DNA of 64,000 nt from Endozoicomonas sp965232255 (GCA_965232255.1 OZ246962.1:2542001-2606000); one strand, 5' to 3'. Counted from the stretch's first letter, positions 52,084 through 61,674 are shown. Translations and numbers: made by a program. The notes: generated by a model not told the origin, from the sequence alone.

Positions 52084-52982
52084 TCATGTTGATGACTGTT
52101 CCCGGTGATCAGACTGCGTAAATCCGATTTTTCGACTATTTCGTACAGCCGCTCGGTGTACTGAAGTGCAGTTAGTTCTGCGAGTGCAAAGTTCATACAG
52201 GAATCCGACGCTATTAATTGTTGTTCTTGCGAGTGCATCGTCCTCAGCGCTTCATCCGGATCCATATCGTTGCCTGGTATGAAACCGTCAGGGTTGTTGG
52301 CCGCGTCATCTTCGGCGCCCTGCAGGAGCTGTTCGAAGCGTCGAACCATTTCGCGGCCAATCAGTTCTCGCTCGCGTGAGGTTATTGCGGTTTGAAATAA
52401 TTCCTTCGTAAAGCCTATGGAGAGGAAGCCAGTAAAAAAGGCCTTTTCGCTGTTAATATATTCTTTAGCATCTGCTTTTGCCATTTGCACCAGCGCTTTC
52501 ATTCGCTCAACGAATTGCTGGTTGGTGACTTTGCCCACAGATGGAAGATTGGAGGATTGGTCACGTAGCTGTCGGCAGATCAGTTGAGTTTTAAGGAGGC
52601 GACAATGAATCTCTGCCGACTGCTCCTGGCAGTGATCAAACATACCGGTATAGACTGCTTTCAGTCTTTTTAAATTATCTTTGGAAGGCACAGGTTCGCC
52701 TTTGCAGGCAGGAGGGACTGCTGCAGAAGTCTGTCTTGACGTATCAGTATTGAACAGTCCAGGGATAGCTTCGGCAAGCGCGATCTTGTGGGTGCGAAGG
52801 TGATGGTAAAACACCTCCGAAAGTTGTTCCGATGACAGGGAGCTGGCCTTGTCAAGCACCGGAAACTCAGTTATCTCCCAGATAAAACCAGATGCGCTAG
52901 GTTTATTCTCTTCCCCCGCTGGTGGCAATGAATCCGGGGGCACGGATGTTGTGGATGCAGCGCAAGCGGTTGAAGGACTCAT
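52038..52982 (-). CDS. Unknown protein, 314 aa
   Basis: I do not recognise it. ATG 52982 is chosen because GAGG lies 5 bases upstream; the open frame extends further but reads low-complexity sequence. Residues 1-40 are Ser/Pro/Thr-rich, followed by a mainly helical protein (for example QFVERMKALVQMAKADAKEYI). There is no signal peptide. The last 15 codons are antisense to the ypjD relic, so the C-terminus was probably created when this DNA arrived. The upstream region has a perfect 18-bp duplication. An effector role is possible but unsupported by any motif. Confidence 0.65.
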   Translation of the reverse strand: MSPSTACAASTTSVPPDSLPPAGEENKPSASGFIWEITEFPVLDKASSLSSEQLSEVFYHHLRTHKIALAEAIPGLFNTDTSRQTSAAVPPACKGEPVPSKDNLKRLKAVYTGMFDHCQEQSAEIHCRLLKTQLICRQLRDQSSNLPSVGKVTNQQFVERMKALVQMAKADAKEYINSEKAFFTGFLSIGFTKELFQTAITSRERELIGREMVRRFEQLLQGAEDDAANNPDGFIPGNDMDPDEALRTMHSQEQQLIASDSCMNFALAELTALQYTERLYEIVEKSDLRSLITGNSHQHDYPASAQSTSRPEPK

Positions 52983-53097
52983 GCTAACCTCGTGAGAAAC
53001 CCGGTGCTTGTAACACTGGAGCGGGTGACGATGGGGCTTAACGTTGTTTGCGACAAGCAGCAAAAGCAAAAATAGTTGCCTTGCGAGCCTGACCAAC

Positions 53098-53133
53098 TTC
53101 GACAGTTGAACAAGGTTCGACAGTTGAACAAGG
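53098..53133. repeat. 18-bp perfect tandem duplication
   Basis: Two exact copies of ttcgacagttgaacaagg lie about 115 bases upstream of the orphan gene's start codon on the minus strand. Confidence 0.9.
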
Positions 53134-53181
53134 AGCTGGTTCGCGTGGCTTGTTGTAACAGTTTGCTGTAACAGGCAGAAA

Positions 53182-53205
53182 AAAACCCGCAAATTTGCGG
53201 GTTTT
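53182..53205. terminator. Bidirectional terminator after prc
   Basis: Perfect 24-bp palindrome aaaacccgcaaa/tttgcgggtttt with a T-run on the minus strand side, 17 bases beyond the prc stop codon. Confidence 0.85.
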
Positions 53206-53221
53206 ATTGCTGGAGCAGACG

Positions 53222-55345
53222 TCAGCCAGGGCGTCGGCTGAACAGTGGCTTGTTGTTGGTGGCCTTGACCATGTCAGCCAGGATAACCCCGGCTTCTTGC
53301 AAGAAAGCGTCTGGCTCCCGATCCTTTTTCTTCTGCTCCAGCTCAGTGTTGTTGATCTCTTCAAGCTCATCAAGATTGTTGAGCAATTTTTCACCCTTGG
53401 CCTTTCTCAAGCGGTTCTCAATGGCCAGCCGCTTGCTGCGCATGATCTGCATCTCCAGCTGACGCTTTTCCTGGTTGAGGGAGACTTTGTTCTGGTTTTC
53501 ATGCTGGTCAAAGTACTCCTTCATCTCGTGCAGATAAACAAAATCAGCGTTCCTGCTGGTGCGCGCCTGATGCTTTTTCTGTAGCTCTGGCAGGTAAGGG
53601 CTGAGGTTGGCGTAGGGACGGTAGGCCACCGGCGCAATAGTATCCCAGGGCAGGGCATCGGGCAGCGTGTCTTCCCCGATATCCCGGCCATCATACAGGG
53701 ATGGGAAGACAATATCCGGTATCACGCCCCGGTTTTGGGTGCTCTGGCCGGAAACCCGGTAGAACTTGGCCAGAGTCAGTTTCAGTTGACCGTGGTTCAG
53801 CGGCTGAATGCTTTGCACTGTACCTTTGCCATAACTCTGGCTGCCCACCACCAGGGCGCGGCCGTAATCTTGCATGGCGCCGGCAAAGATTTCTGACGCC
53901 GAGGCGCTCAGTCGGTCAATCATTACTATCATGGGGCCGTCGTACAATTGCTCCATGTCCGGATCTTCCTGCTTCTCAGAACGGCCACGGTTGTTGCGTA
54001 CCACCACGGTGGGCCCTTTGTCGATAAACAGGCCGGTCAGTTCGTTGGCTTCTTGCAGTGAGCCGCCGCCGTTGCCGCGCAAGTCGATAATCAGGCCGTC
54101 AATCTTCTCCTGCTTCAATTTCTGCACCAGACGACGTACGTCGCGTGTTGTGCTTTTGTAGTCAGGTGCGCCGGACTGGGCTGCCTTGAAGTCGATGTAA
54201 AAGGTGGGCAGCTCAATCACACCGATGCGGCTTATCTTGCCATCCATGGGTACTTCGATGATTTTGCTGGTGGCGTCCTGTTCTTCGAGTTTTACCTGGT
54301 CGCGAACAATTTCATAGATGCGGGTACTGCTGTCACTACCGCTGCCAGGGATAACCTCCAGGCGCACCAGGGTGTGTTTTGGACCGCGAATCAGTTTGAC
54401 CACGTCGTCCAGGCGCATGCCCACCACATCTTCAAGCTTGCCTTTTTTGCCCTGACCCACGCTGATGATTTTGTCGCCGGGCTTAAGTTGGCCGGCTTTT
54501 TCCGCCGGGCCGCCCGGCACGACGCTGACCACGCGGGTGTGTTCCTCCTCGGAGGAAAGCACAGCGCCAATGCCTTCGAGGGACAGGCTCATGTTAATGT
54601 CAAAATTCTCGGCAGTCTGGGGCGAGAAGTACTGGGTGTGCGGGTCGTAGATACCGGCAAACGCATTGATGTAAGTCTGGAAGGCGTCTTCGCTCTTGCT
54701 CTGGTGTAACCGGCGCAGCAGATTGGTATTGCGACGTTGTAGGTTGCTGACGATTTCATCGTCGGTTTTGTTGTTCAGCTTCAGGCTCAGCACGCTGTCT
54801 TTGAGCTGTTTGTTCCACAACTGTTGCTGGGCTGCCTTGCTGGCCAGCCACGGCTCATCCTTACGCTCAATGACCAGCTCTTCGTTGCTGTTCAGGTTCA
54901 GGTTTTTGACGCCGGTTTGCAGTTGTTTGAGCATGTAGCGTGAGCGCTCTTCGGCTCGCTCGCGGTAGCGGTTAAAGATGGCGAAAGCCGGGTTCAGGTC
55001 GCCACTTCTGAGCGAGTCGCCCAGTTTTTTGCGGTAGGGTTCAAATTCTTTGATGTCCGATTGCAGAAAAAAACTGCGATTAGGATCCAGACGGTCCAGG
55101 TAGCGGTCAAAGACCTTTTCCATATTGTCCTGGTCGAGTGGGATTTTGCGATAGTGGCTGCGCGAGAGCAGTTGCACAATATGCACGCTGGCAATGGCCT
55201 GTTGCAAATTAGGCGACAAGGCAGGTACAGGTTGACTGACATCCTTGTCAACGCCGTAGACGAGCGGCGCGCTGACAAGGATGGAGAAAAGCAGCGACAA
55301 AAAGAACAGCAGAACTCTCCTGGCTGGCTGCAGTTTCGATATCAT
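53222..55345 (-). CDS. prc: Tail-specific (C-terminal processing) periplasmic protease
   Basis: This 707-residue S41 protease has signal peptide LLFFLSLLFSILVSAPLVYG, an N-terminal helical domain, a PDZ domain (about 240-320, GIGAVLSSEEEHTRVVSV) and the catalytic core with RGNGGGS, SASEIFAGAMQDYGRALVVG (Ser) and SYGKGTVQ (Lys), followed by the DUF3340 C-terminal region. Prc removes C-terminal tails of periplasmic proteins, matures PBP3 and controls cell-wall hydrolases. Length and domain order match E. coli Tsp. Confidence 0.96.
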   Translation of the reverse strand: MISKLQPARRVLLFFLSLLFSILVSAPLVYGVDKDVSQPVPALSPNLQQAIASVHIVQLLSRSHYRKIPLDQDNMEKVFDRYLDRLDPNRSFFLQSDIKEFEPYRKKLGDSLRSGDLNPAFAIFNRYRERAEERSRYMLKQLQTGVKNLNLNSNEELVIERKDEPWLASKAAQQQLWNKQLKDSVLSLKLNNKTDDEIVSNLQRRNTNLLRRLHQSKSEDAFQTYINAFAGIYDPHTQYFSPQTAENFDINMSLSLEGIGAVLSSEEEHTRVVSVVPGGPAEKAGQLKPGDKIISVGQGKKGKLEDVVGMRLDDVVKLIRGPKHTLVRLEVIPGSGSDSSTRIYEIVRDQVKLEEQDATSKIIEVPMDGKISRIGVIELPTFYIDFKAAQSGAPDYKSTTRDVRRLVQKLKQEKIDGLIIDLRGNGGGSLQEANELTGLFIDKGPTVVVRNNRGRSEKQEDPDMEQLYDGPMIVMIDRLSASASEIFAGAMQDYGRALVVGSQSYGKGTVQSIQPLNHGQLKLTLAKFYRVSGQSTQNRGVIPDIVFPSLYDGRDIGEDTLPDALPWDTIAPVAYRPYANLSPYLPELQKKHQARTSRNADFVYLHEMKEYFDQHENQNKVSLNQEKRQLEMQIMRSKRLAIENRLRKAKGEKLLNNLDELEEINNTELEQKKKDREPDAFLQEAGVILADMVKATNNKPLFSRRPG

Positions 55346-55723
55346 AGAGGTTTTAGCTCCGTGTCATTCTATCTGTTGAGGTGTGCCATCCTGGCTCAGA
55401 AGTAAGCTAAGGGCTAAGACACTTCCATTAACGATATTGCTGTTTACAGAATTCGCTGTGTTTATTCCGAAATCGAACGATTTTGCTTCCTGTAAGTGTT
55501 GCTACAGCATAATACAGTCAACCTGAGGACTGTGGCCCCGAAGCGCTAAGCGGTCAGGCGAAAACGCAGCTGCTGGAAATGGTTATATACGGCTTATTGC
55601 ATCATAGGCAGCGGAAAAAAATCAATCACTCATTTGTGATTGGACAGAGTGAAGTCCGCCTGGGAATGGCTGAGACGGGCATAATTGACTGAACTGTCGT
55701 GCCCGGGCAGGAATACCAACGGA

Positions 55724-55897
55724 TCAGTTATAACCCTTGATAAAACCACTGAGCTCGTCTTGGGTAGGCGTGAGGGATAGCTTGGTTGAGGCTTTCAACA
55801 GTGATTTTTGCTGGTGGACAGCACTGCGTTGGCCGGTGTCGTTGTGACGATCACCGGTGCCTTGGCGTAGTGACTTAGTTTTGTTTTGGAATGGCAT
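55724..55897 (-). CDS. Possible small basic protein, 57 aa
   Basis: ATG 55897 opens a frame of 57 codons with AGG a few bases upstream. The product is polar and basic (start MPFQNKTKSLRQGTG, later LTPTQDELSGFIKGYN). No family is recognised. It is the only sizeable frame in this gap; coding status is uncertain. Confidence 0.3.
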   Translation of the reverse strand: MPFQNKTKSLRQGTGDRHNDTGQRSAVHQQKSLLKASTKLSLTPTQDELSGFIKGYN

Positions 55898-55980
55898 GGG
55901 ATACCTGTGGCTGGCGTATTCAAACCGATAAGAATAACAATATCCCGCTTGAATACGTAGTCTGAAATTGTACTTATGGT

Positions 55981-56016
55981 TGGCGCCGACTGCTTGATCT
56001 TAAGCAGTCGGCGCCA
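55981..56016 (-). terminator. Strong hairpin after the M18 aminopeptidase gene
   Basis: A perfect 15-bp stem (tggcgccgactgctt with its complement) and 6-base loop begin 8 bases past the peptidase stop. No T-run follows on either strand, so it may protect mRNA 3' ends or act with other factors. Confidence 0.55.
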
Positions 56017-56023
56017 TTACCTG

Positions 56024-57313
56024 TCAGGGCAGTTGTTCAAGGGCAAGGAAGTTGAGCAGCGTCTGGCTCAGTGCGAAGGCATCTTCCGTACCAGCCAGCT
56101 CGCGGATGGAGTGCATGCCAAATGTTGGCAGTCCCAGGTCCAGAGTTCTCACACCGAGTACGCCAGCGGTCAGGGGGCCGATGGTGCTGCCGCAGGCCAT
56201 GTCTGTGCGGGTAACAAAATGCTGCATCTTGCTACCGCTGGCCTGGCACAGGGTGTGGTACAGGGCGGACGTTTCATCGTTGGTGGCATAACGTTGGTTG
56301 GCGTTGACCTTGATCACCGCTCCCTGATTCAGTTTGGGCGCGTGGTGTTCGTCGTGCTTGCTGGCGTAGTTCGGGTGGATGCCGTGGGCGTTGTCAGTGG
56401 AGATCAGCATGGAGCGATGCATGGCGCAGGTCAGCGCCTCCCCGGTACCGTAAATGCGCTCCAGCACGCTTTTCAGGAATGGCCCCTGGGCACCAGTGGT
56501 GGATAGACTACCTACCTCTTCGTGGTCATTACATACCAGCAGGGCAGTGGTGTCGCTGGCGTGGTGGTTAAGCAGGGACTCCAGACCAACAAAGCAGCTG
56601 AGCAGGTTATCCAGACGGGCGCTGGCAATAAAATCCCGTCGCAGGCCAATAATGGCAGCGCCCTGAGTATCGTAAAAGGAGAGATCAAACTCCACCACGC
56701 TCTGACAGTCGTCGCAACCTTGTTGCGCCAGCTCCTCTTTGAGCAGTTCGCGAAAATCCACCGGTCCATCACTGGCAGGCTGGAACAGGACGGGCGGAAT
56801 GTCTGTTTGCGGGTTGACGGCACGGCCATTGTTGACCTCACGATCCAGGTGAATGGCCAGGCTGGGAATGGTGGCAATCGGGCGCTTGAAATCAATTAAG
56901 CGATGGCACAGGCGCAGCTCGTTGTTCAGATACTGCACCCGACCGGCGATGGACAAGTCGCGGTCAAACCAGGGATTTAACAACACACCGCCGTATACTT
57001 CAACGCCCAGCTGGAAGTAGCTGTGTTTGCTGATTTCTGGCTGCGGTTTTACTTTCAGGCACGGAGAGTCAGTGTGCGCTCCGACCATCCTGGCGCCTCG
57101 TTCAGGCTTGCCCATAATGAACGCAACGATGGAGGAGTCATTGCGGGTGACGTAGTACTTCTCCCCCTCAGTCAGCGACCAGACGTCTGCTTCACTCAAT
57201 GGCTGAAAGCCTGCTTGTTCAAGCCTCCCAACCATAGTGGCCACAGCGTGATATGGGGTGGGTGAAGCATCGAGGAACTGAATCAGTGACTGGTTAAAAT
57301 GTTCTTTGTTCAT
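56024..57313 (-). CDS. apeB: M18-family aminopeptidase
   Basis: This 429-residue metalloaminopeptidase has zinc-site motifs GAHTDSPCLKVKP, CNDHEEVGS and a C-terminal MACGSTIGP, all typical of M18 (aspartyl aminopeptidase/ApeB). It removes N-terminal residues, preferring acidic ones in many members, in the cytoplasm as a large oligomer. The start MNKEHFNQSLIQFLDASPTPYHA matches the family. No operon is apparent. Confidence 0.94.
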   Translation of the reverse strand: MNKEHFNQSLIQFLDASPTPYHAVATMVGRLEQAGFQPLSEADVWSLTEGEKYYVTRNDSSIVAFIMGKPERGARMVGAHTDSPCLKVKPQPEISKHSYFQLGVEVYGGVLLNPWFDRDLSIAGRVQYLNNELRLCHRLIDFKRPIATIPSLAIHLDREVNNGRAVNPQTDIPPVLFQPASDGPVDFRELLKEELAQQGCDDCQSVVEFDLSFYDTQGAAIIGLRRDFIASARLDNLLSCFVGLESLLNHHASDTTALLVCNDHEEVGSLSTTGAQGPFLKSVLERIYGTGEALTCAMHRSMLISTDNAHGIHPNYASKHDEHHAPKLNQGAVIKVNANQRYATNDETSALYHTLCQASGSKMQHFVTRTDMACGSTIGPLTAGVLGVRTLDLGLPTFGMHSIRELAGTEDAFALSQTLLNFLALEQLP

Positions 57314-57571
57314 TGGGCTACCTTGCGCTTAACAGCAGTGGCGTGGTTGATCAGTGTTGTTTAATCTGTCGAGTGTGTCGTTTATTGTGCAAGTGTCGTA
57401 TTTTTAAATAAAAGCGACGCTTGCTGCAATGGTGACAGATCAATATGGCGACAGATCAAGATAGTCTGGCTGCTCTTTGGCTATCTCGGTAGCTGGTGTG
57501 GGGAGTATTATATCTTCAGGAAGAGCAGCGCTGCTTTAGGAAGAGGAGGGCCAGAGGGAGCGAGGCTGCCA

Positions 57572-57826
57572 TCAGTCTGGCAGCTGCACATTGACCTCCA
57601 GGATAGAACAGCCATCCTGAGAGTCCAGTTTGATGTCGATACATTCTTGTTGTACGGCTATGTATTTTTGCACAACCTTAAGAATGTCGCGCTCCATAGC
57701 TGGTAGGAAATCACGGCCGTTCCGGCTGCCACGTTCATGAGCTACGATAATTCTCAGCCGTTCCTTGGCAATGGCCGCGCTACCTTCTTCTGTTTTACGC
57801 GACCGGAATAGCTGCATGATGTTCAT
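57572..57826 (-). CDS. minE: Cell division topological specificity factor MinE
   Basis: This 84-residue protein starts MNIMQLFRSRK (membrane-targeting helix) and has the MinD-binding strand/helix around AIAKERLRIIVAHER. It displaces MinD from the membrane and drives pole-to-pole oscillation. Its ATG overlaps the minD stop by 4 bases (ATGA), so translation is coupled. Confidence 0.96.
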   Translation of the reverse strand: MNIMQLFRSRKTEEGSAAIAKERLRIIVAHERGSRNGRDFLPAMERDILKVVQKYIAVQQECIDIKLDSQDGCSILEVNVQLPD

Positions 57827-58638
57827 CCCATTCCTCCAAACATGCGCTGCAGAAACCCTTTCTTGGTTGGCTCAAGAAAACGATGTGGTACTTCTTCTCC
57901 CAGGAAACGGGCAACCACGTCGCAGTAAGCCTGCCCTGCATCACTTTCGCTATTACAGACCACCGGGATGCCCTGGTTGGAGGCTTTCAGCACGGCGGGT
58001 GATTCGGGAATAACGCCCAACATCGGGATGGCAAGAATTTCCTCAACATCCTGAATATCGAGCATTTCTCCCTTGGAAACCCGGTCAGGATTATAGCGGG
58101 TGACCAGCAGATGTTCTTTGACTGGCTCAAGGTTTTCCACGGCGCGCCGGGAACGACTTTGCAAAATACCCAGTATGCGATCAGAGTCACGTACTGAAGA
58201 CACTTCCGGGTTAGTGGTGATAATGGCTTCATCGGCAAAATAGAGCGCCATCATGGCGCCGTGCTCAATACCGGCCGGCGAGTCACAGACAATGTATTCA
58301 AAGTCTTTTGCCAGCTGGTCAAGCACTTTTTCCACGCCTTCGAGGGTCAATGCCTCTTTATCCCGGGTCTGTGACGCCGGCAATATGGAGAGATTTTCGG
58401 TGCGTTTGTCACGAATCAAGGCCTGGTGCAGTTCAGCCTCACCATTAATAACATTAACGAAATCATAAACGACACGTCTCTCACAACCCATCAACAGGTC
58501 AAGGTTTCTGAGTCCTACGTCAAAATCAATGACAACGGTTTTGTGACCTTTAAGAGCCAGTCCGGTGGCGACAGAAGCGCTGGTGGTGGTCTTTCCTACG
58601 CCACCTTTACCAGAAGTTACGACGATAATACGGGCCAA
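57823..58638 (-). CDS. minD: Septum-site determining ATPase MinD
   Basis: This 271-residue ParA-type ATPase has the deviant Walker A SGKGGVGKTTTSA, switch region DFDVGLRNLDL and a C-terminal membrane helix (KKGFLQRMFGGMG). It recruits MinC to the membrane away from midcell. It is the middle gene of minC-minD-minE. Confidence 0.97.
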   Translation of the reverse strand: MARIIVVTSGKGGVGKTTTSASVATGLALKGHKTVVIDFDVGLRNLDLLMGCERRVVYDFVNVINGEAELHQALIRDKRTENLSILPASQTRDKEALTLEGVEKVLDQLAKDFEYIVCDSPAGIEHGAMMALYFADEAIITTNPEVSSVRDSDRILGILQSRSRRAVENLEPVKEHLLVTRYNPDRVSKGEMLDIQDVEEILAIPMLGVIPESPAVLKASNQGIPVVCNSESDAGQAYCDVVARFLGEEVPHRFLEPTKKGFLQRMFGGMG

Positions 58639-58686
58639 GATAAAATCCTGCGGTAATTCAAGAACAGAACGTCGGTTCAGTATTTC

Positions 58687-59463
58687 TTAAAGTTTCCGGA
58701 TGTGCAAGCTTTGTTGATCCAGGGTAATAATTACGCTTTCTCCCCATAAATGCTCATCTTCACCAGTGCCGGTGAGAGTTCTGTACTGGCCATTTATGGA
58801 GATCAGTTCCGCGGCAAACTGCAGGCAAAATATACGCGCTTCCCCGTCGCCATTAACGCCGGCGAGGGCTCGGCCACGCAGTGGTCCATAGACGTGTATA
58901 TTGCCACCGGCCAGCAACTCGGCCCCGGCACTGACCGGCCCGGTGACGATCAGGTCACCTTCGGCATAGACCTGTTGACCGGAACGGATCGGGTGTTCAA
59001 CCAGCGTGGCTTTCTGGATCGTTCGAGGTGGTTCGGTAATTTCCGTGGAGGTCGCAGTACGGGTTTTTTGCATGATCACCACATTGGTTTCACCTTCTTC
59101 CGGGTTTTCTTCTGGACAGCTGCGCTGCCTGGGAGCCGGAAGCCAGGGAATGCCCGCCATCATGGCCGCTTGCTTGTGGCTCTCCTGGCCACCACGAATA
59201 GCAATAAAGATCAGGCCAAGCTGTTGCAGCGTGTGCCGTAGCTGGTACAGGTCGATGGGTGGTTGCTCAGGGTTGAGCTGATCAAAGGCAATAATCACCG
59301 GCGTCTGCTGGAACAGTCGGGGGGCCTTTTCGACCATGCTCTCCAGCTGGTGGGTGATATCCAGCAAATTGGTTGAATGCAATTCAAGCGTAGTCAGTGT
59401 ATAAATACCACCGGTCATCTTGAAAGCTGCAGCGGTGGTGCCGGTATGCAGTTGAAGGGTCAT
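58687..59463 (-). CDS. minC: Septum-site determining protein MinC
   Basis: This 258-residue FtsZ inhibitor has an N-terminal domain (residues 1-110, with TTLELHS) and a C-terminal beta-helix domain with RSGQQVYAEGDLIVTGPVSAGAE and GGNIHVYGPLRGRALAG, the dimer and MinD-binding part. It is the first gene of the min operon. Confidence 0.96.
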   Translation of the reverse strand: MTLQLHTGTTAAAFKMTGGIYTLTTLELHSTNLLDITHQLESMVEKAPRLFQQTPVIIAFDQLNPEQPPIDLYQLRHTLQQLGLIFIAIRGGQESHKQAAMMAGIPWLPAPRQRSCPEENPEEGETNVVIMQKTRTATSTEITEPPRTIQKATLVEHPIRSGQQVYAEGDLIVTGPVSAGAELLAGGNIHVYGPLRGRALAGVNGDGEARIFCLQFAAELISINGQYRTLTGTGEDEHLWGESVIITLDQQSLHIRKL

Positions 59464-59662
59464 ATCGTGTGACTCTGATGTGAGTGACTAGTGTACTGGT
59501 TAGAGCGCAAGCGTTGCGCAAAAAAGAGTGTACACGGATCGTACAATGGTTACGCGCCATTGACGTGTAACAAAAAACAGCAGATTAAATGGTCAGCTTT
59601 CTCTACGTCAATCAGAAGCGTAGAAAACTCGCAGATCAGATACAAGTATTGAATGTATTTAT

Positions 59663-60610
59663 ATGACGCAAACCCTTGGCAACAAAGGGCGCAGGGATGC
59701 CCGTACAGACGATGTCTTTCGTCTGGCTTATCTCCAGCCCAGGTACTGGCTAACCTGGATTGTTATTGGACTGTCGTTTATTTTCTCACTGTTACCCTAC
59801 CGAATGCTTTTGCAGCTGGGCCGTTTGCTTGGTCGGGCAATTTACCGGGTAGCACGCAGGCGCGTGCATATCGCCCGGGTCAATTTGCAAAAGTGTTACC
59901 CACAGTTGGATACGCAAGCCAGAGAAGCCTTGCTGTACAAAAACTTTGAATCCGTGGGTATCGGGGTAATGGAGTTGATGATGGCCTGGTGGTGGCCCCG
60001 GCGACGGCTGGAAAAACTCGTCAGTTACCAGGGTCTGGAGCATCTGCAATCGAGTCAGGGCACTATCTTGCTGGTGATGCACTTTACCACTATAGAATTG
60101 GCTGGTCGTTTAATTACCCTGAGACACAGTGTTGATGCTACTTATCGTGAGCACGGCAACCCGGTATTTGAATATATCCAACGTCGTTTACGGCATCGCT
60201 TTGATCCTGACAGTAAGTTGCTGGGTCGGCATGATGTGCGCGGTATGTTGCGCTCGCTAAAAGCGGGGCACACAGTCTGGTATGCGCCCGATCAGGACTA
60301 CGGTATCCGCAATGGCTTGTTTGTGCCTTTTTTTGGGGTTATGGCAGCTACCGTCACCGGCACTTTTCGTCTGGCTAAAGGTGCCAATGCCCGGGTGGTT
60401 CCCATGATGGTCACCCGTCTGGCGAATGGTCAGGGGTATGAGGTTCGGCTGTACCCACCGCTGCCCACACCTTCTGGTGATGATTACCACGATACGTTAT
60501 TGGTGAATCAATTTATTGAACAACGGGTGCGTGAGCAGCCGGAGCAATATATGTGGTTGCATCGACGCTTTAAAAACCGACCAGAAGGTGAGATGGATTT
60601 TTATCGCTGA
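59663..60610 (+). CDS. LpxL-family lipid A acyltransferase
   Basis: This 315-residue inner-membrane enzyme has one N-terminal membrane segment (WIVIGLSFIFSLLPY), the catalytic HX4E motif HFTTIE, and GHTVWYAPDQDYG plus FFGVMAAT, as in LpxL/LpxM/LpxP. It adds a secondary acyl chain to Kdo2-lipid IVA. Which acyl chain and position cannot be told. It is divergent from minC and convergent with glk. Confidence 0.93.
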   Translation: MTQTLGNKGRRDARTDDVFRLAYLQPRYWLTWIVIGLSFIFSLLPYRMLLQLGRLLGRAIYRVARRRVHIARVNLQKCYPQLDTQAREALLYKNFESVGIGVMELMMAWWWPRRRLEKLVSYQGLEHLQSSQGTILLVMHFTTIELAGRLITLRHSVDATYREHGNPVFEYIQRRLRHRFDPDSKLLGRHDVRGMLRSLKAGHTVWYAPDQDYGIRNGLFVPFFGVMAATVTGTFRLAKGANARVVPMMVTRLANGQGYEVRLYPPLPTPSGDDYHDTLLVNQFIEQRVREQPEQYMWLHRRFKNRPEGEMDFYR

Positions 60611-60627
60611 AAAATTTTTGTGGGACA

Positions 60628-60657
60628 CTCGTCGTCGCTAACCGAATTAACGACGAG
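60628..60657. terminator. Hairpin between convergent lpxL-like and glk genes
   Basis: Inverted repeat ctcgtcgt (60628-60635) / acgacgag (60650-60657), loop 14, lies between the two stop codons. No adjacent T-run, so the call is weak. Confidence 0.35.
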
Positions 60658-60693
60658 CGTTGTACTTATTAATGTTGTATTAATCCTGTGGCC

Positions 60694-61671
60694 TCATATC
60701 ACCAGAGGATTGGTCAGTGCCGCGCAGGCGCCGATCAGACCTGGATTGCCATGCAGAACCAGGTAAGTGGGAATGGCCGTCAGGTAGTCGGTCATCTTGT
60801 CATTGATGTCAAAGGCAGCGCGAAAACCGGACTGGGCAAAAAACTCAGGAAAGCGTGGGATGATACCGCCAGTAATGTAAACTCCGCCCTGGGCACCCAT
60901 AGTTAATGCTGCATTACTGGCGGCTCTGCCCAGCAGTTGACAAAAGTGCGTCAGCGTCTGCTGGCACAGTGGGTCGCCCTCTAAGGCACGAGTGGTGATT
61001 TCATGGTTTTTCAGTCGCTGCTCTTGCCCGGCCAGCAGGCTGTGAGCGGTAAACAGTCGCTCGAGACCCGCGCCGCACAATACCGACTCCCAGGAAACGT
61101 AACCTAGTTGTTGCTGCAAAATGGCCAGAATATCGTCGTCCAGGGCGGTAATGGGTGAGAAAGCCGCATGCCCACCTTCGCCGGGTAATGGCAACCAGTA
61201 TTCGCCCACTTTGGTCAACCCGGCAACGCCCAGGCCAGTGCCAGGACCGATAATCAGTTTGGTGGCACTCGCGACAGCCTCGCTGGTGCCCACCTGCATC
61301 AGCGTATCCGCTGGCATGGCCGGTATGGCCAGGGCCTGGGCAGTGAAATCGTTGATCACCTTAAATGTTTTCAGTCGCAGCGTGTCCTGCATGGCTGCTT
61401 TGTCAAAGTTCCAGTGGTTATTGGTCATGCTGATGTTGGCACCACTGACCGGACAGGCAAACGCCATGCAGGCGCGGTCGACGTGCGCCTGTTGCTCAGT
61501 CAGGTAGTGGTTGACGGCGTAGTTCAGATTATCAAAGTCATTGCAGGGTAGCACCTGCACCGAATCACTGTGCAGCTCACCGTTGCTGGCCAGGGCGAAC
61601 CGGGCATTGGTGCCCCCAATATCGGCAACCAGGGCGATGGATCCTGTTAACAAGTCATCCTGTGACATCAT
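60694..61671 (-). CDS. glk: Glucokinase
   Basis: This 325-residue hexokinase-fold enzyme of the bacterial Glk family has the phosphate motif VADIGGTNARFAL, sugar-binding FACPVSGANISMTNNHW and VINDFTAQALAIPA, the second phosphate motif LIIGPGTGLGVAGL and GEGGHAAF. It phosphorylates glucose with ATP. Consecutive GTG-ATG-ATG codons leave the exact start uncertain. Confidence 0.95.
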   Translation of the reverse strand: MMSQDDLLTGSIALVADIGGTNARFALASNGELHSDSVQVLPCNDFDNLNYAVNHYLTEQQAHVDRACMAFACPVSGANISMTNNHWNFDKAAMQDTLRLKTFKVINDFTAQALAIPAMPADTLMQVGTSEAVASATKLIIGPGTGLGVAGLTKVGEYWLPLPGEGGHAAFSPITALDDDILAILQQQLGYVSWESVLCGAGLERLFTAHSLLAGQEQRLKNHEITTRALEGDPLCQQTLTHFCQLLGRAASNAALTMGAQGGVYITGGIIPRFPEFFAQSGFRAAFDINDKMTDYLTAIPTYLVLHGNPGLIGACAALTNPLVI

Positions 61672-61674
61672 CAC

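Larger units (their letters stand above)
55346..56023. other. Gap between prc and the M18 peptidase
   Basis: It holds the prc promoter region, one small open frame (55724-55897) and a strong hairpin (55981-56016). Nothing else is recognised. Confidence 0.5.
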
